The notes: a model not told the origin generated them from the letters alone. Positions 5,976 to 12,806 are shown, counted from the first letter of the stretch. The stretch is DNA of 23,872 bases from Parcubacteria group bacterium GW2011_GWB1_42_6 (GCA_000997475.1 LCEC01000016.1:1-23872); one strand, 5' to 3'. Numbers and translations are program-made.

Positions 5976-8045
5976 TCAATTGGAAGCTTCTTTGAGAGAA
6001 AGATTTATTCTTCCTTGGTCGTCAATGTTTTTGACTTTTACCGGAATAATGTCTCCCACCTTTACTATATCATCAACTTTGCGCACGCGGTAGGGGGCAA
6101 GTTCGGAGATATGCACAAGCCCTTCCTGTCCCGGAAGAATTTCAACGAAAGCGCCGAAATTTATTATTCTGGTGACCCGGCCCTGAAAAACTTCCCCGAT
6201 TTTTACTTCATGGGTGATGTTTTTAATCCATTCCAGAGCCTTTTGGGCGGATTCCTGATTTTCCGAAGTGATAAAAATCATGCCTGAATCTTCAATGTCA
6301 ATTTTAACGCCGGTTTCATCAATGATTTGATTGATAATTTTGCCGCCCGGTCCGATGACCTCGCGAATTTTTTCCGGATTTATTTGGAAGATGATGATTC
6401 TGGGGGCGAACGGAGAAAGCGATTCGCGCGGCTGGTTGATAACGGCATTCATTTTTTGGAGAATGAAAGTTCTGGCTTCTTTGGCCTGTTGAAAAACTCG
6501 GCCGAGAATTTCCGGAGTGACTCCTTCGATCTTTACGTCCATCTGAATGGCGCAAATTCCGGTTAAAGTTCCGGCAACTTTGCAATCCATATCGCCGTAG
6601 TGGTCTTCGGGGCCTTGAATATCGGTTAGAATCTTGCAATTTTCCGGATTTTTTTCATCGGCGATCAATCCCATGGCGATGCCCGCCACGGCGGCAGAAG
6701 ATCCGCAGACCGAGGCCATTGAAGACGATCCGTTTGAAGACAAAATTTCCGAAACCAAGCGAATGGTGTATGGAAATTCTTCTTCGGGCGGAATCAGCAT
6801 TGAAAGCGCTCTTTCGGCCAAAGCGCCGTGGCCGATTTCTCTTCTGCCCGGGCCTCGGAAGGGCCCCGTTTCGCCCACGGAAAAAGGCGGAAAATTATAG
6901 TGATGCAAAAATCTTTTTTTGTATTCCGCTTCCAGTCCGTCGATGATTTGTTTTTCGCTGGGCGCGCCCAGAGTGACGGTGGAAAGAGCTTGAGTCGCTC
7001 CCCTGCTAAACAGCGCCGAGCCGTGAGTGCGCGGAAGGATTCCCGCTTCGCAAGTTATTTCTCTCACTTCGTTTAATTTTCTTTCATCGGGCCTCAAATC
7101 TTTTTCCAGGATATTTTTATGGACGATTCTGTCGGTTTCTTTTTCAACAATATCGGCGGCTAAAAATATTTTTTCCTGGATATTTTCCGTTTCGGTTTCT
7201 TTGACCATTTTGATGAGCGAATCGTTGATTTGGCGGAGTTCGCCGACTTGGGTTGATTTATCTTTTATGTAAATGGCCGGCTCCAGTTTTCCGGCAATGA
7301 ATTCCTCAACTTTCTTTTTGAAGGCCGGATCGGCTTCTTTCAGTTCCACCGCGGCTTTTTTCGGACTAACCGAATCAATGACTTCTTTCTGAAATTCTAT
7401 GAGTTCCCGATACGCGTCTTGGCCGATTTTTATCGCTTCAACCATTTCTTCTTCGGAAGTTTCTTTGGCGCCGGCTTCCAACATATTCACTTTATCTTCG
7501 GTGCCCGAGACCACGATTTCCAGGGAACTTATTTCTCTTTCCGAATAAGTGGGATTGACCACATATTGGCCGTCCATTTTGCTCACTCTAACTGCGGCGA
7601 TTGGTCCTTGCCAAGGAATATCGGAAATTGAAAGCGCGAGGGAGGCGGCCGTGATTCCCAAAACATCCGGATCGTTTTCTTTGTCAAAAGACAAAACGGA
7701 GACAACGATTTGAATGTCTCTCCTTATCCTTTGATCAAAACGCGGCCGAAGAGTCCGGTCGATTAATCGGCCGCTCAAAATCGCTTCATCCTGCGGACGG
7801 CCTTCTCTTTTTATGAATCGGCTGCCTTTAATTTTTCCGGCGGCATAGAGTTTTTCCTCAAATTCCACCGAAAGAGGCATATAATTGCAATCGGCTTTAT
7901 CTCTTTTGCCCATAACGGCGGTGGCCAAAACCACCGAATCGCCATAACTCAAAAGAACGGATCCCGAGGCCTGTTGGGCCAAACGTCCGATTTCGATTTT
8001 GAGAGGGCGTCCTTTAAAATCAAAAGAAAATATTTTCTTTTCCAT
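5976..8045 (-). CDS. pnp: Polyribonucleotide nucleotidyltransferase (PNPase)
   Basis: PNPase degrades RNA 3' to 5' with phosphate, releasing nucleoside diphosphates, as a trimeric ring. The 689-residue protein has all domains in order: RNase PH 1 (about 1-205, with FIKREGRP at 77-84), the linking helical domain, RNase PH 2 (about 310-545, with catalytic EDHYGDMDCK at 480-489), KH (about 549-610, GPGG at 565-568) and S1 (about 615-685). All expected catalytic residues are present. GGAG lies nine bases before ATG. A TACAAT -10 on the minus strand (8126-8121) may be its own promoter, with a poor -35. It follows rpsO and the NYN gene, an extended form of the classical rpsO-pnp pair. Confidence 0.98.
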   Translation of the reverse strand: MEKKIFSFDFKGRPLKIEIGRLAQQASGSVLLSYGDSVVLATAVMGKRDKADCNYMPLSVEFEEKLYAAGKIKGSRFIKREGRPQDEAILSGRLIDRTLRPRFDQRIRRDIQIVVSVLSFDKENDPDVLGITAASLALSISDIPWQGPIAAVRVSKMDGQYVVNPTYSEREISSLEIVVSGTEDKVNMLEAGAKETSEEEMVEAIKIGQDAYRELIEFQKEVIDSVSPKKAAVELKEADPAFKKKVEEFIAGKLEPAIYIKDKSTQVGELRQINDSLIKMVKETETENIQEKIFLAADIVEKETDRIVHKNILEKDLRPDERKLNEVREITCEAGILPRTHGSALFSRGATQALSTVTLGAPSEKQIIDGLEAEYKKRFLHHYNFPPFSVGETGPFRGPGRREIGHGALAERALSMLIPPEEEFPYTIRLVSEILSSNGSSSMASVCGSSAAVAGIAMGLIADEKNPENCKILTDIQGPEDHYGDMDCKVAGTLTGICAIQMDVKIEGVTPEILGRVFQQAKEARTFILQKMNAVINQPRESLSPFAPRIIIFQINPEKIREVIGPGGKIINQIIDETGVKIDIEDSGMIFITSENQESAQKALEWIKNITHEVKIGEVFQGRVTRIINFGAFVEILPGQEGLVHISELAPYRVRKVDDIVKVGDIIPVKVKNIDDQGRINLSLKEASN

Positions 8046-8253
8046 TTATTTGAGCTCCGGACAGAAACTCGAGATTCAAAGAGTCAGAAAAAGAAACAAA
8101 AGCGCAACCATATTTCTGTAATTGTATTCTTGTTTCCTTTCCTCTCTTGAAAAACGGCGTTTGCCCGAAGCCGGTTAAAATTTTTATTTTTTGAATTTTT
8201 AATTTTGTAAATAAATCTCAATGTTTAAAAATTAAAGAATTAAAAATTAGAAA

Positions 8254-8757
8254 TTATTTTATCAAATATCTCTTCATATCCTGGCTTAAATCCACAAAAT
8301 CATCCACTTCTTCGCGCAAAATTCCCGAAGCGCTGCGTCCAAAAGCGATCAATTCCACTTGGCAGCCGCTTTTGATTTTGAGATATTCAACCAAAGGAAC
8401 AAAATCTCCGTCGCCGGTTACTAATACAATCGCATCAAGCTTTCCGCTTAATTTAATCGCGTCCACCGCCAGTCCCACGTCCCAATCTCCTTTTTTCATT
8501 CCGCCCGGAAAAATCTGCAAGTCTTTTACCTTCATTTCTATGCCCACTTTGCTCAAGGCTTCAAAAAAAGCGTTTTCTTCGCCGCCTTCGGTTTTAATGG
8601 AATAAGCGAGGGCGCGGATCAGCTGGCGGCCGGCAACGGCGGTTTTTAAAACTTCTTTAAAATTAACTTTGGCTTGGTATAAATTTTTGGCGGAGTGGTA
8701 GAGATTCGGCACATCGATAAATACTCCCACTCTTTGGTCTTTATGCTTTGTGATCAT
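8254..8757 (-). CDS. NYN-domain (LabA/DUF88-type) putative RNase
   Basis: NYN domains are PIN-like nucleases that use clustered Asp residues to bind a metal and cut RNA. This 167-residue protein is essentially one such domain: GVFIDVPNLY (Asp15, Asn18), KGDWDVGLAVDAI (Asp91, Asp93, Asp99) and VTGDGDFVPLV (Asp116, Asp118), all the acidic positions expected for an active enzyme. It sits between rpsO and pnp on the same strand, which suggests a part in RNA processing or decay (inference). The start is preceded directly by a palindromic repeat with no Shine-Dalgarno. The RNA target is unknown. Confidence 0.88.
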   Translation of the reverse strand: MITKHKDQRVGVFIDVPNLYHSAKNLYQAKVNFKEVLKTAVAGRQLIRALAYSIKTEGGEENAFFEALSKVGIEMKVKDLQIFPGGMKKGDWDVGLAVDAIKLSGKLDAIVLVTGDGDFVPLVEYLKIKSGCQVELIAFGRSASGILREEVDDFVDLSQDMKRYLIK

Positions 8758-8760
8758 AAA

Positions 8761-8880
8761 TTATAATGCGAAATATGCGAATCTAATGCCAACCTACGAA
8801 CTGCGAACAAATGCAGAAGAATCTAATCGGATTTCGCAGTTTGCATAGTTAGCATTAAGTTCGTAGGTTCGCATCGTGAT
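8761..8880. repeat. TGCGAA/TTCGCA-word palindrome upstream of the NYN gene
   Basis: The left half (AATGCGAAATATGCGAATC, then CCAACCTACGAACTGCGAA) pairs imperfectly with the right half (TTTCGCAGTTTGCAT, then AGTTCGTAGGTTCGCAT). It fills the gap between the rpsO terminator and the NYN start. A relative with the same opening words is at 22561-22657. Confidence 0.75.
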
Positions 8881-8896
8881 AAAATTACAAATCTAA

Positions 8897-8920
8897 CCCA
8901 AGAGGCGGTGCCTGCTTGGG
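8897..8920 (-). terminator. Terminator or attenuator after rpsO
   Basis: CCCAAG / CTTGGG plus AGGC / GCCT around a three-base loop, with one bulged base, start ten bases after the rpsO stop. The following minus strand, TTAGATTTGTAATTTT, is only moderately T-rich, so some read-through into the NYN gene and pnp is likely. Confidence 0.7.
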
Positions 8921-8929
8921 GTGTTTCGC

Positions 8930-9199
8930 TTATCTTTTTATTTCGAGTTTGTTAATGAGACCTTCATATCGCTTGTCATCTTCTTTTTGGAGATAATCGA
9001 GCAATTTTTTGCGTTTGGCCACCATCTTGAGAAGCCCGTATCGGGAATGATTGTCTTTGCGGTGGGTTTTGAGATGCTGGGTGAGGCGTTTTATCTGCTC
9101 GGTTAAAATTCCGGCTTGCACTTCCGTTGAACCTGTATCGGTGTCGTGAATCTTGAATCCTTCAATGATTTTTGTTTTTTTGCTTTTTTTGGTTGCCAT
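8930..9199 (-). CDS. rpsO: 30S ribosomal protein S15
   Basis: S15 binds the three-way junction of helices 20-22 of 16S rRNA early in 30S assembly. The 89-residue protein is the normal length and shows the family's fixed stretches: DTGSTEVQ near 20-27, LTEHIK-like LTQHLKTHRKD, and SRYGLLKMVAKRKKLLDYL. No Shine-Dalgarno is evident before ATG (GCATAAAAACTT). It heads the rpsO-NYN-pnp series. Confidence 0.98.
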   Translation of the reverse strand: MATKKSKKTKIIEGFKIHDTDTGSTEVQAGILTEQIKRLTQHLKTHRKDNHSRYGLLKMVAKRKKLLDYLQKEDDKRYEGLINKLEIKR

Positions 9200-9307
9200 A
9201 AGTTTTTATGCGGCGAAGGCGGAATTTGATCCATTGTCGACCGGATCAAACCCGAATATACATATTAAAACTGACAAATTAAACATAACATAAATCCGTT
9301 TAAAATG

Positions 9308-9436
9308 CAAACCCCCACACCTAATCGGCATTGTTTTCCATTTAAAGAATCCTTCGGGGATAAAACAAGCTATTCAGAGTAAACTTATTTGTTATTAAAA
9401 ATAAATTCAAATATGTCGATTAGGTGTGGGGGCAAA
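9308..9436. mobile_element. MITE-like element with perfect 16-bp terminal inverted repeats
   Basis: The element proper is 9312-9432 (121 bp). Its ends are CCCCCACACCTAATCG and the exact complement CGATTAGGTGTGGGGG, and it is flanked on both sides by CAAA (9308-9311, 9433-9436), as a 4-bp target duplication would look. The AT-rich interior codes for nothing and holds a small CTTCGG-loop hairpin. No transposase is in the window. A stand-alone palindrome or RNA hairpin is the alternative. Confidence 0.6.
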
Positions 9437-9540
9437 CCCGCGGACAATTATAATGCAGACCTAAGAAATTTATGCCAACCTGCCGCGTCCTTCGTAGCTT
9501 TAAGCGAAGGAGGGCGGACATGCGAAAGCCAGAAAACACT

Positions 9541-9586
9541 CGTCATTGCGAGGAGCCCCGCAGCAACGGGGCGACGAAGCAATCCC
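9541..9586. repeat. REP-like palindrome of the GTCATTGCGAGGAG type
   Basis: CGTCATTGCGAGGAG and CGACGAAGCAATCCCG flank a perfect GCCCCG / CGGGGC stem with a six-base loop. Repeats of this wording are known from many unrelated bacterial genomes. Confidence 0.75.
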
Positions 9587-9617
9587 GTGGAATAAAGATA
9601 ATCTCACTTAGCAGGCT

Positions 9618-9640
9618 CCTCCCCTTAGCATAAGGGGAGG
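9618..9640. repeat. CCTCCCCTTA palindrome
   Basis: A perfect 10-bp stem with loop GCA, followed by TTGGGAGGGG. The same family appears at 9785-9806, 11718-11734 and 12152-12170. Confidence 0.75.
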
Positions 9641-9677
9641 TTGGGAGGGGTTATTACATTTATGATTTCATCATTAT

Positions 9678-9706
9678 TTGCTTTTTATGTCGCACATTGA
9701 TATAAT
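9678..9706 (+). promoter_or_regulatory. Upstream promoter candidate for the recombinase gene
   Basis: TTGCTT (9678-9683), a 17-base spacer and a consensus TATAAT (9701-9706) face the recombinase gene 250 bases downstream. A transcript from here would carry several hairpins in its leader. Confidence 0.45.
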
Positions 9707-9784
9707 AAAAACAGGAAAATTCGAAATCCGAAGCACGGAATCCAAAACGCATTTATACGCTCGTTATTGAAATAACTCTCCCAG

Positions 9785-9850
9785 CCCCCTCTTATATAAG
9801 AGGGGGAAATTCTAAATATCACCGAGCGTTCCCTCTCTTAATATAAGAGA
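9785..9850. repeat. Two adjacent palindromes of the CTCTTA family
   Basis: 9785-9806 is a perfect 22-bp palindrome (CCCCCTCTTAT and complement, no loop); 9834-9850 is TCTCTTA / TAAGAGA. The first is bracketed by ACGCTCG (9757-9763) and CGAGCGT (9823-9829), which could close a larger stem. Confidence 0.7.
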
Positions 9851-9864
9851 AGGTTAGGTCGTTC

Positions 9865-9914
9865 AGACTCTGAAGAGTCTTCCCATTCGGGTCTGAGACC
9901 CTCAGGGTCGAATG
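9865..9914. repeat. Hairpin pair just upstream of the recombinase promoter
   Basis: AGACTC-TGAA-GAGTCT (9865-9880) is followed by CATTCG / CGAATG (9884-9914), whose interior can fold either as GGGTC/GACCC or as GACCC/GGGTC. The second hairpin overlaps the -35 box at 9912. Confidence 0.65.
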
Positions 9915-9941
9915 ACAGACTCGAACGAGGTGAGTTATAAT
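9912..9941 (+). promoter_or_regulatory. Proximal promoter of the recombinase gene, nearly leaderless
   Basis: ATGACA (9912-9917, five of six matches), an 18-base spacer and TATAAT (9936-9941) put the start near 9949, only about eight bases before ATG 9957. No Shine-Dalgarno fits that leader. Confidence 0.65.
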
Positions 9942-9956
9942 TTTTGCAAATAGTGT

Positions 9957-10874
9957 ATGAATATAGAATCTTTGGTTCAAAATTATCTTGAATATTTGGA
10001 GATAGAGCGGGGCCGGTCGAGAAAAACGACCGAAAATTATCGTCACTATTTGGATCGTTTTTTAAAATGGGCCAAGGTGAATTCGCCAAACCAAATAGAT
10101 GCCGATCTGGTGAGGCAATATCGTTTATATCTGAATCGGCTCAATGAAAATAATAATCCTTTAAAAAAGATCACGCAAAACTACCATATAATAGCTTTGC
10201 GCAATTTTTTGAGGTATTTGGCCAAACAGGATATTAAAACCCTGGCGGCGGAAAAAATAGAATTGGCCAAGCAGGCGCCGCGCGAAGTGGAGTTTTTGGA
10301 AGCTGATGAATTGGAAAGATTGCTCAAGTCGCCCGCCGGGAGCGGCCCGCGGGATTTGCGGGATCGGGCGATTCTGGAACTTTTGTTTTCCACCGGCTTG
10401 CGCGTGAGCGAACTTTGCGGGCTTAACCGCGATTCACTCAACCTGGACCGAGGGGAATTTTCCGTTCGGGGAAAAGGAGAAAAAATCAGGGTCGTGTTTT
10501 TATCGGACACTGCCCGCTCGGCGCTTAAAAATTATTTGGCGGGAAGAAAAGACGTTGAATCCGCGCTTTTCGCGCGAATTCCCAAAGGCAACGAGAAGGC
10601 GCAGGCCAAATACGATAATTTGCGCTTGACCGCGCGCAGCGTGCAAAGGATAATAAAGAGGTATTCGGTGATTGCCGGCATCACGCGGAAAGTGACGCCG
10701 CACACTTTGCGTCACAGCTTCGCCACCGATCTTTTGAATTCCGGCGCGGATATCCGATCGGTGCAAGCGATGCTCGGCCACTCCTCTATCACCACCACCC
10801 AGGTTTATACGCACGTGACCGACAGGCAACTGAAAGAAATTCATAGGAATTTTCATGGGAAGAAGAGGAAATAA
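9957..10874 (+). CDS. xerC: Tyrosine recombinase, XerC/XerD type
   Basis: Xer recombinases resolve chromosome dimers at dif by cutting DNA with a catalytic tyrosine. The 305-residue protein has the N-terminal SAM-like core-binding domain (about 1-95) and the catalytic domain with the full set of residues: Arg149 (STGLRVSE), Lys173 (GKGEK), His249 and Arg252 (TPHTLRHSFATDLL), His275 (LGHSS) and Tyr284 (VYTH). Length and the ATDLLNSGADIRSVQAMLGH stretch fit the housekeeping Xer family rather than phage integrases. I cannot tell XerC from XerD. I found no dif-like sequence nearby. Transcription is probably near-leaderless from 9912-9941. A strong hairpin series ends the gene. The tRNA-Arg downstream is intact with no copy of its 3' end elsewhere, so I do not call an island. 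Confidence 0.93.
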   Translation: MNIESLVQNYLEYLEIERGRSRKTTENYRHYLDRFLKWAKVNSPNQIDADLVRQYRLYLNRLNENNNPLKKITQNYHIIALRNFLRYLAKQDIKTLAAEKIELAKQAPREVEFLEADELERLLKSPAGSGPRDLRDRAILELLFSTGLRVSELCGLNRDSLNLDRGEFSVRGKGEKIRVVFLSDTARSALKNYLAGRKDVESALFARIPKGNEKAQAKYDNLRLTARSVQRIIKRYSVIAGITRKVTPHTLRHSFATDLLNSGADIRSVQAMLGHSSITTTQVYTHVTDRQLKEIHRNFHGKKRK

Positions 10875-10880
10875 TTTTCA

Positions 10881-10931
10881 TTCCCGCTGAAGGCGGGAAT
10901 CGAGCCGCTTTTTTGGCGGCAAAAAAGCGGC
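10881..10931 (+). terminator. Double hairpin after the recombinase gene
   Basis: TTCCCGC / GCGGGAA (10881-10899) is followed by a perfect 11-bp GCCGCTTTTTT / AAAAAAGCGGC stem with loop GGCGGC (10904-10931). There is no T tract after the stem, but the stem itself is T/A rich; termination is likely. Confidence 0.65.
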
Positions 10932-10961
10932 GGAAAAAACCGCGCCCTATTCCAAATTTTA

Positions 10962-11059
10962 AGAAAATCTAGATTTGCTCGGCTAAAATCATTTCGGTAA
11001 ACTCGTCGCTACGCTCCTCCCCTCAATGATTTCTTAACGCCTCGCTCATCTGATTTTCT
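10962..11059. repeat. Imperfect long palindrome before tRNA-Arg
   Basis: AGAAAATCTAGATTTGCTCGG and AAAATCATTTCGG on the left match the complement of the right half (CAATGATTTCTTAACG, GCTCATCTGATTTTCT). TAAAAT (11062-11067) just after it is a possible -10 box for the tRNA. Nothing else is seen in 10932-11105. Confidence 0.55.
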
Positions 11060-11105
11060 GATAAAATTTCTCGTATGGGCGGCTTGGCAGAAAGATTAAA
11101 TACTT

Positions 11106-11177
11106 GCCCCCGTAGCTCAATGGATAGAGCAGGACCCTTCTAAGGTCAAGATGTAGGTTCGATTCCTACCGGGGGCA
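11106..11177 (+). tRNA. tRNA-Arg (anticodon UCU)
   Basis: Acceptor GCCCCCG / CGGGGGC, D arm GCTCAATGGATAGAGC, anticodon loop CTTCTAA (UCU), T arm TAGGTTCGATTCCTA, discriminator A. CCA is not encoded. The outermost anticodon-stem pair is a G-A mismatch. It reads AGA. Confidence 0.95.
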
Positions 11178-11244
11178 CAGAATCAATTTTTAGTTGAAAT
11201 ATATTCGTAATTGGCTTGCATTTATTCGTAATTAGTGAGGAAAT

Positions 11245-11739
11245 ATGCAAAATCAAGAGCTTCATCGCATCGCTTCCACGGCGATAATAGTCAATAAAGA
11301 AGGAAATTTTTTGGTTACGCAAAGAAGTTTGCAGAAAAAGGCTTTTCCGGGGAAATGGACTGTGCCGGGCGGAGGATTGGAAACTGATGATTACGCGAAT
11401 ACGAAAAAAACGACCAAGGATCATTGGTATTTCGCGATTGAAAGCTCTTTGCGGCGGGAGATCAAAGAAGAAGTTAATTTGGAAGTCGGGCCGTTAAACT
11501 ATTTATTGGATTTGGCCTTCATCCGCCCCGATGGAGTGCCGGTTGTGATTTTGAGCTTTTGGGCGAAATACAAGCCGGGAAAAATAAAGCTGGATGAAGA
11601 TTCGATTGATTATAAATGGGCTGATTTGAAAGAAATAAAAAAACTTGATATGGTTGAGGGGCTTTATGAAGAGATTAAGATGGTGGATAAGATTTTGAAG
11701 AAGAAATCTTTTTCCTTCCCCCTTCTAAAGGGGGATTAA
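11245..11739 (+). CDS. Nudix hydrolase with an expanded Nudix box
   Basis: Nudix enzymes hydrolyse nucleoside diphosphates linked to another moiety. In this 164-residue protein GKWTVPGGGLE (36-46) and REIKEEV (71-77) are clearly the two ends of a Nudix box, but 26 residues separate Gly44 from Arg71 where the canonical box has 13, so about 13 residues (DYANTKKTTKDHW region) are inserted and the first Glu of the box cannot be placed. The metal-binding REIKEE is intact. Substrate is unknown. GAGG lies about five bases before ATG. The last codons, FPLLKGD and the stop, are supplied by a palindromic repeat, so the native C terminus was probably replaced or extended. It follows tRNA-Arg on the same strand. 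Confidence 0.88.
   Translation: MQNQELHRIASTAIIVNKEGNFLVTQRSLQKKAFPGKWTVPGGGLETDDYANTKKTTKDHWYFAIESSLRREIKEEVNLEVGPLNYLLDLAFIRPDGVPVVILSFWAKYKPGKIKLDEDSIDYKWADLKEIKKLDMVEGLYEEIKMVDKILKKKSFSFPLLKGD
11718..11734. repeat. CCCCCTT palindrome forming the 3' end of the Nudix gene
   Basis: CCCCCTT-CTA-AAGGGGG followed by ATTAAGGGGGATTTTA. The repeat contains the last Nudix codons and its TAA stop, and on RNA it could work as a terminator. Confidence 0.75.
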
Positions 11740-11767
11740 GGGGGATTTTATAAATAGTTTCATCCGT

Positions 11768-12130
11768 ATGCCCGAATTTCATTTAAAATACGGCGAGAAT
11801 CTTAAAAGCTTAAGCCGCGGATTAAGATCGAATCTCACCGATGCAGAAAGAAAGTTATGGTTTAAGCTGAGAAATGGCCAAATAAAAGGATATCTATTCA
11901 ATCGCCAAAAGCCAATCGGAAAATATGTGGTTGATTTCTATTGCCGCAAAGCAAGGCTTGTTATTGAAATCGATGGCGGAGAACATTACGAAGACGCAAA
12001 TATTTTGGCGGATAAAATAAGAGATGAAGAATTTAAAAAAACAGGACTGAAAGTTTTGAGGTTCACGAATATTGATGTGATGAAAAATATTGAAAATGCA
12101 GCGGAAAGAATTTCAAAGGAACTGGAATAA
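11768..12130 (+). CDS. DUF559 family endonuclease-like protein
   Basis: DUF559 proteins are small PD-(D/E)xK-fold proteins related to very-short-patch endonucleases; no cellular role is settled. The 120-residue protein shows the family order: LRSNLTDAERKLWFKLRN (about 19-36), GYLFNRQKPIGKYVVDFYC with Asp56, LVIEIDGGEH with Glu67 and Asp69, then KVLRFTN. The putative metal ligands are all present. ATG 11768 has no Shine-Dalgarno; TATAAA at 11749-11754 could start a short-leader transcript. It lies 28 bases after the Nudix stop, across a palindrome. Confidence 0.88.
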   Translation: MPEFHLKYGENLKSLSRGLRSNLTDAERKLWFKLRNGQIKGYLFNRQKPIGKYVVDFYCRKARLVIEIDGGEHYEDANILADKIRDEEFKKTGLKVLRFTNIDVMKNIENAAERISKELE

Positions 12131-12151
12131 TTATTATAAAATCCACCCTAA

Positions 12152-12170
12152 CCCTCCTTTAAAAGGAGGG
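12152..12170. repeat. CCCTCCTTT palindrome between DUF559 and tRNA-Lys
   Basis: A perfect 9-bp inverted repeat around a single A, preceded by ACCCTAA. It is a member of the CTCCTTTA family and could end transcription of the gene before it. Confidence 0.7.
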
Positions 12171-12177
12171 AATATCC

Positions 12178-12250
12178 GCGCCGGTAGCTCAGTTGGTAGA
12201 GCAACGCCCTCTTAAGGCGATGGTCGTGGGTTCGATCCCCTCCCGGCGCA
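12178..12250 (+). tRNA. tRNA-Lys (anticodon CUU)
   Basis: Acceptor GCGCCGG / CCGGCGC, D arm GCTCAGTTGGTAGAGC, anticodon loop CTCTTAA (CUU), T loop TTCGATC, discriminator A, no encoded CCA. The first anticodon-stem pair is A-A and one T-stem pair is T-T. It reads AAG. Confidence 0.95.
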
Positions 12251-12260
12251 CAATCCAGAT

Positions 12261-12338
12261 TGTCATTCCCGTGCAAACGGGAATCCAGTCCGTCCTGGGC
12301 GGATCAGAGCCTGGATCCCCGCTTTTGCGGGGATGACA
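12261..12338. repeat. REP-like double hairpin of the TGTCATTCCCG family
   Basis: TGTCATTCCCGT...ACGGGAATCCAG and CTGGATCCCCGC...GCGGGGATGACA are two hairpins and also pair with each other as one long inverted repeat. It is related in wording to the repeats flanking uppS. Confidence 0.8.
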
Positions 12339-12360
12339 GAATAAGATGCGAGGATGAAGG

Positions 12361-12528
12361 ATGATTCAAACAACTTTTTGCGAAGTTGTTTTAGAGTGTC
12401 TTTATAATTGGTATGTATTTTATGTCGGGAAAGAAGACGCCCACGGCTTTTTCATAAGAAAAATTGACAGAAAAAAACTTTGGAATAAACCCGGCGAGCT
12501 GATTTTCGAAGTCAATCCGAAAAAATAA
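12361..12528 (+). CDS. Possible 55-residue small protein, start uncertain
   Basis: An open frame runs from ATG 12361 to TAA 12528. The part from WYVFYVGKEDAHGFFIRK onward reads like a real small domain (mixed hydrophobic and charged, ending FEVNPKK), but the first 14 codons overlap a terminator-like hairpin. A TATAAT at 12403-12408 precedes ATGTATTTTATG (12413), which is out of frame by one base; one more T in the T4 run would give a 38-residue protein starting MYFYVGKEDAHG. So this is either a gene with an odd start, a frameshifted remnant, or a sequencing indel. No family recognised. Confidence 0.35.
   Translation: MIQTTFCEVVLECLYNWYVFYVGKEDAHGFFIRKIDRKKLWNKPGELIFEVNPKK
12368..12392 (+). 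terminator. Likely terminator of the tRNA-Lys transcript
   Basis: AAACAACTT / AAGTTGTTT with loop TTTGCG, then TTAG. The stem is perfect over nine pairs; the T tail is short. Confidence 0.55.
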
Positions 12529-12530
12529 AA

Positions 12531-12558
12531 CAAAATCCCTCAATAATGAGGGATTTTG
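12531..12558. terminator. Bidirectional terminator between the plus block and the pilus operon
   Basis: A perfect 11-bp stem CAAAATCCCTC / GAGGGATTTTG with a six-base loop. The minus strand continues TTTTATTTTTT and the plus strand TTTTAT. It closes the minus-strand pilus operon and the converging plus-strand unit. Confidence 0.9.
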
Positions 12559-12581
12559 TTTTATAAAAAACACTCGATTTT

Positions 12582-12779
12582 TTATCGGGTGCGGACGCGG
12601 AACAGGAAACAAAGAAAATTGAATATTCTTTCCCGGATGCCGATCGGAAATTTTCCTCCGATGGGAATTTTGGCGTGTTTTTTGCGAAGGCGTTCTTGCT
12701 GCTGAATTTTCTGCTGAATTTTTCTTTGCGTTTTCTGACTAATTTCAAAAGCTTCCCTGGGAAGAATTTCAGACTTCAT
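12582..12779 (-). CDS. Small basic protein at the end of the pilus operon
   Basis: The 65-residue protein is not recognised. It is strongly basic, with a Gln/Lys/Arg-rich helix (about 13-36) and a hydrophobic C-terminal stretch IFNFLCFLFRV. A strong GAGGAG lies six bases before ATG, which supports real translation. It is the last gene before the operon terminator and follows the 98-residue membrane protein by 27 bases. A helper of the pilus or a membrane-peripheral protein is possible; nothing firmer can be said. Confidence 0.65.
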   Translation of the reverse strand: MKSEILPREAFEISQKTQRKIQQKIQQQERLRKKHAKIPIGGKFPIGIRERIFNFLCFLFRVRTR

Positions 12780-12806
12780 GGCTTTCTCCTCTCTAAAAAG
12801 AACTTT

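Noticed and set aside
6319..6639. Minus-strand 106-codon frame inside pnp
   Set aside because: It is a shadow of pnp; the composition is Arg/Ser-rich and the real frame is certain.
9389..9595. Plus-strand 68-codon frame
   Set aside because: It is made of the MITE end and a REP palindrome.
9541..9914. CRISPR array
   Set aside because: The palindromes differ from each other and there is no regular repeat-spacer spacing.
9200..9956. dif site for the Xer recombinase
   Set aside because: I looked for an 11-6-11 arm arrangement near the gene and saw none that I could defend.
9957..11177. Integrated island with the recombinase next to tRNA-Arg
   Set aside because: The recombinase looks like housekeeping Xer, the tRNA is intact, and no second copy of the tRNA 3' end is visible.
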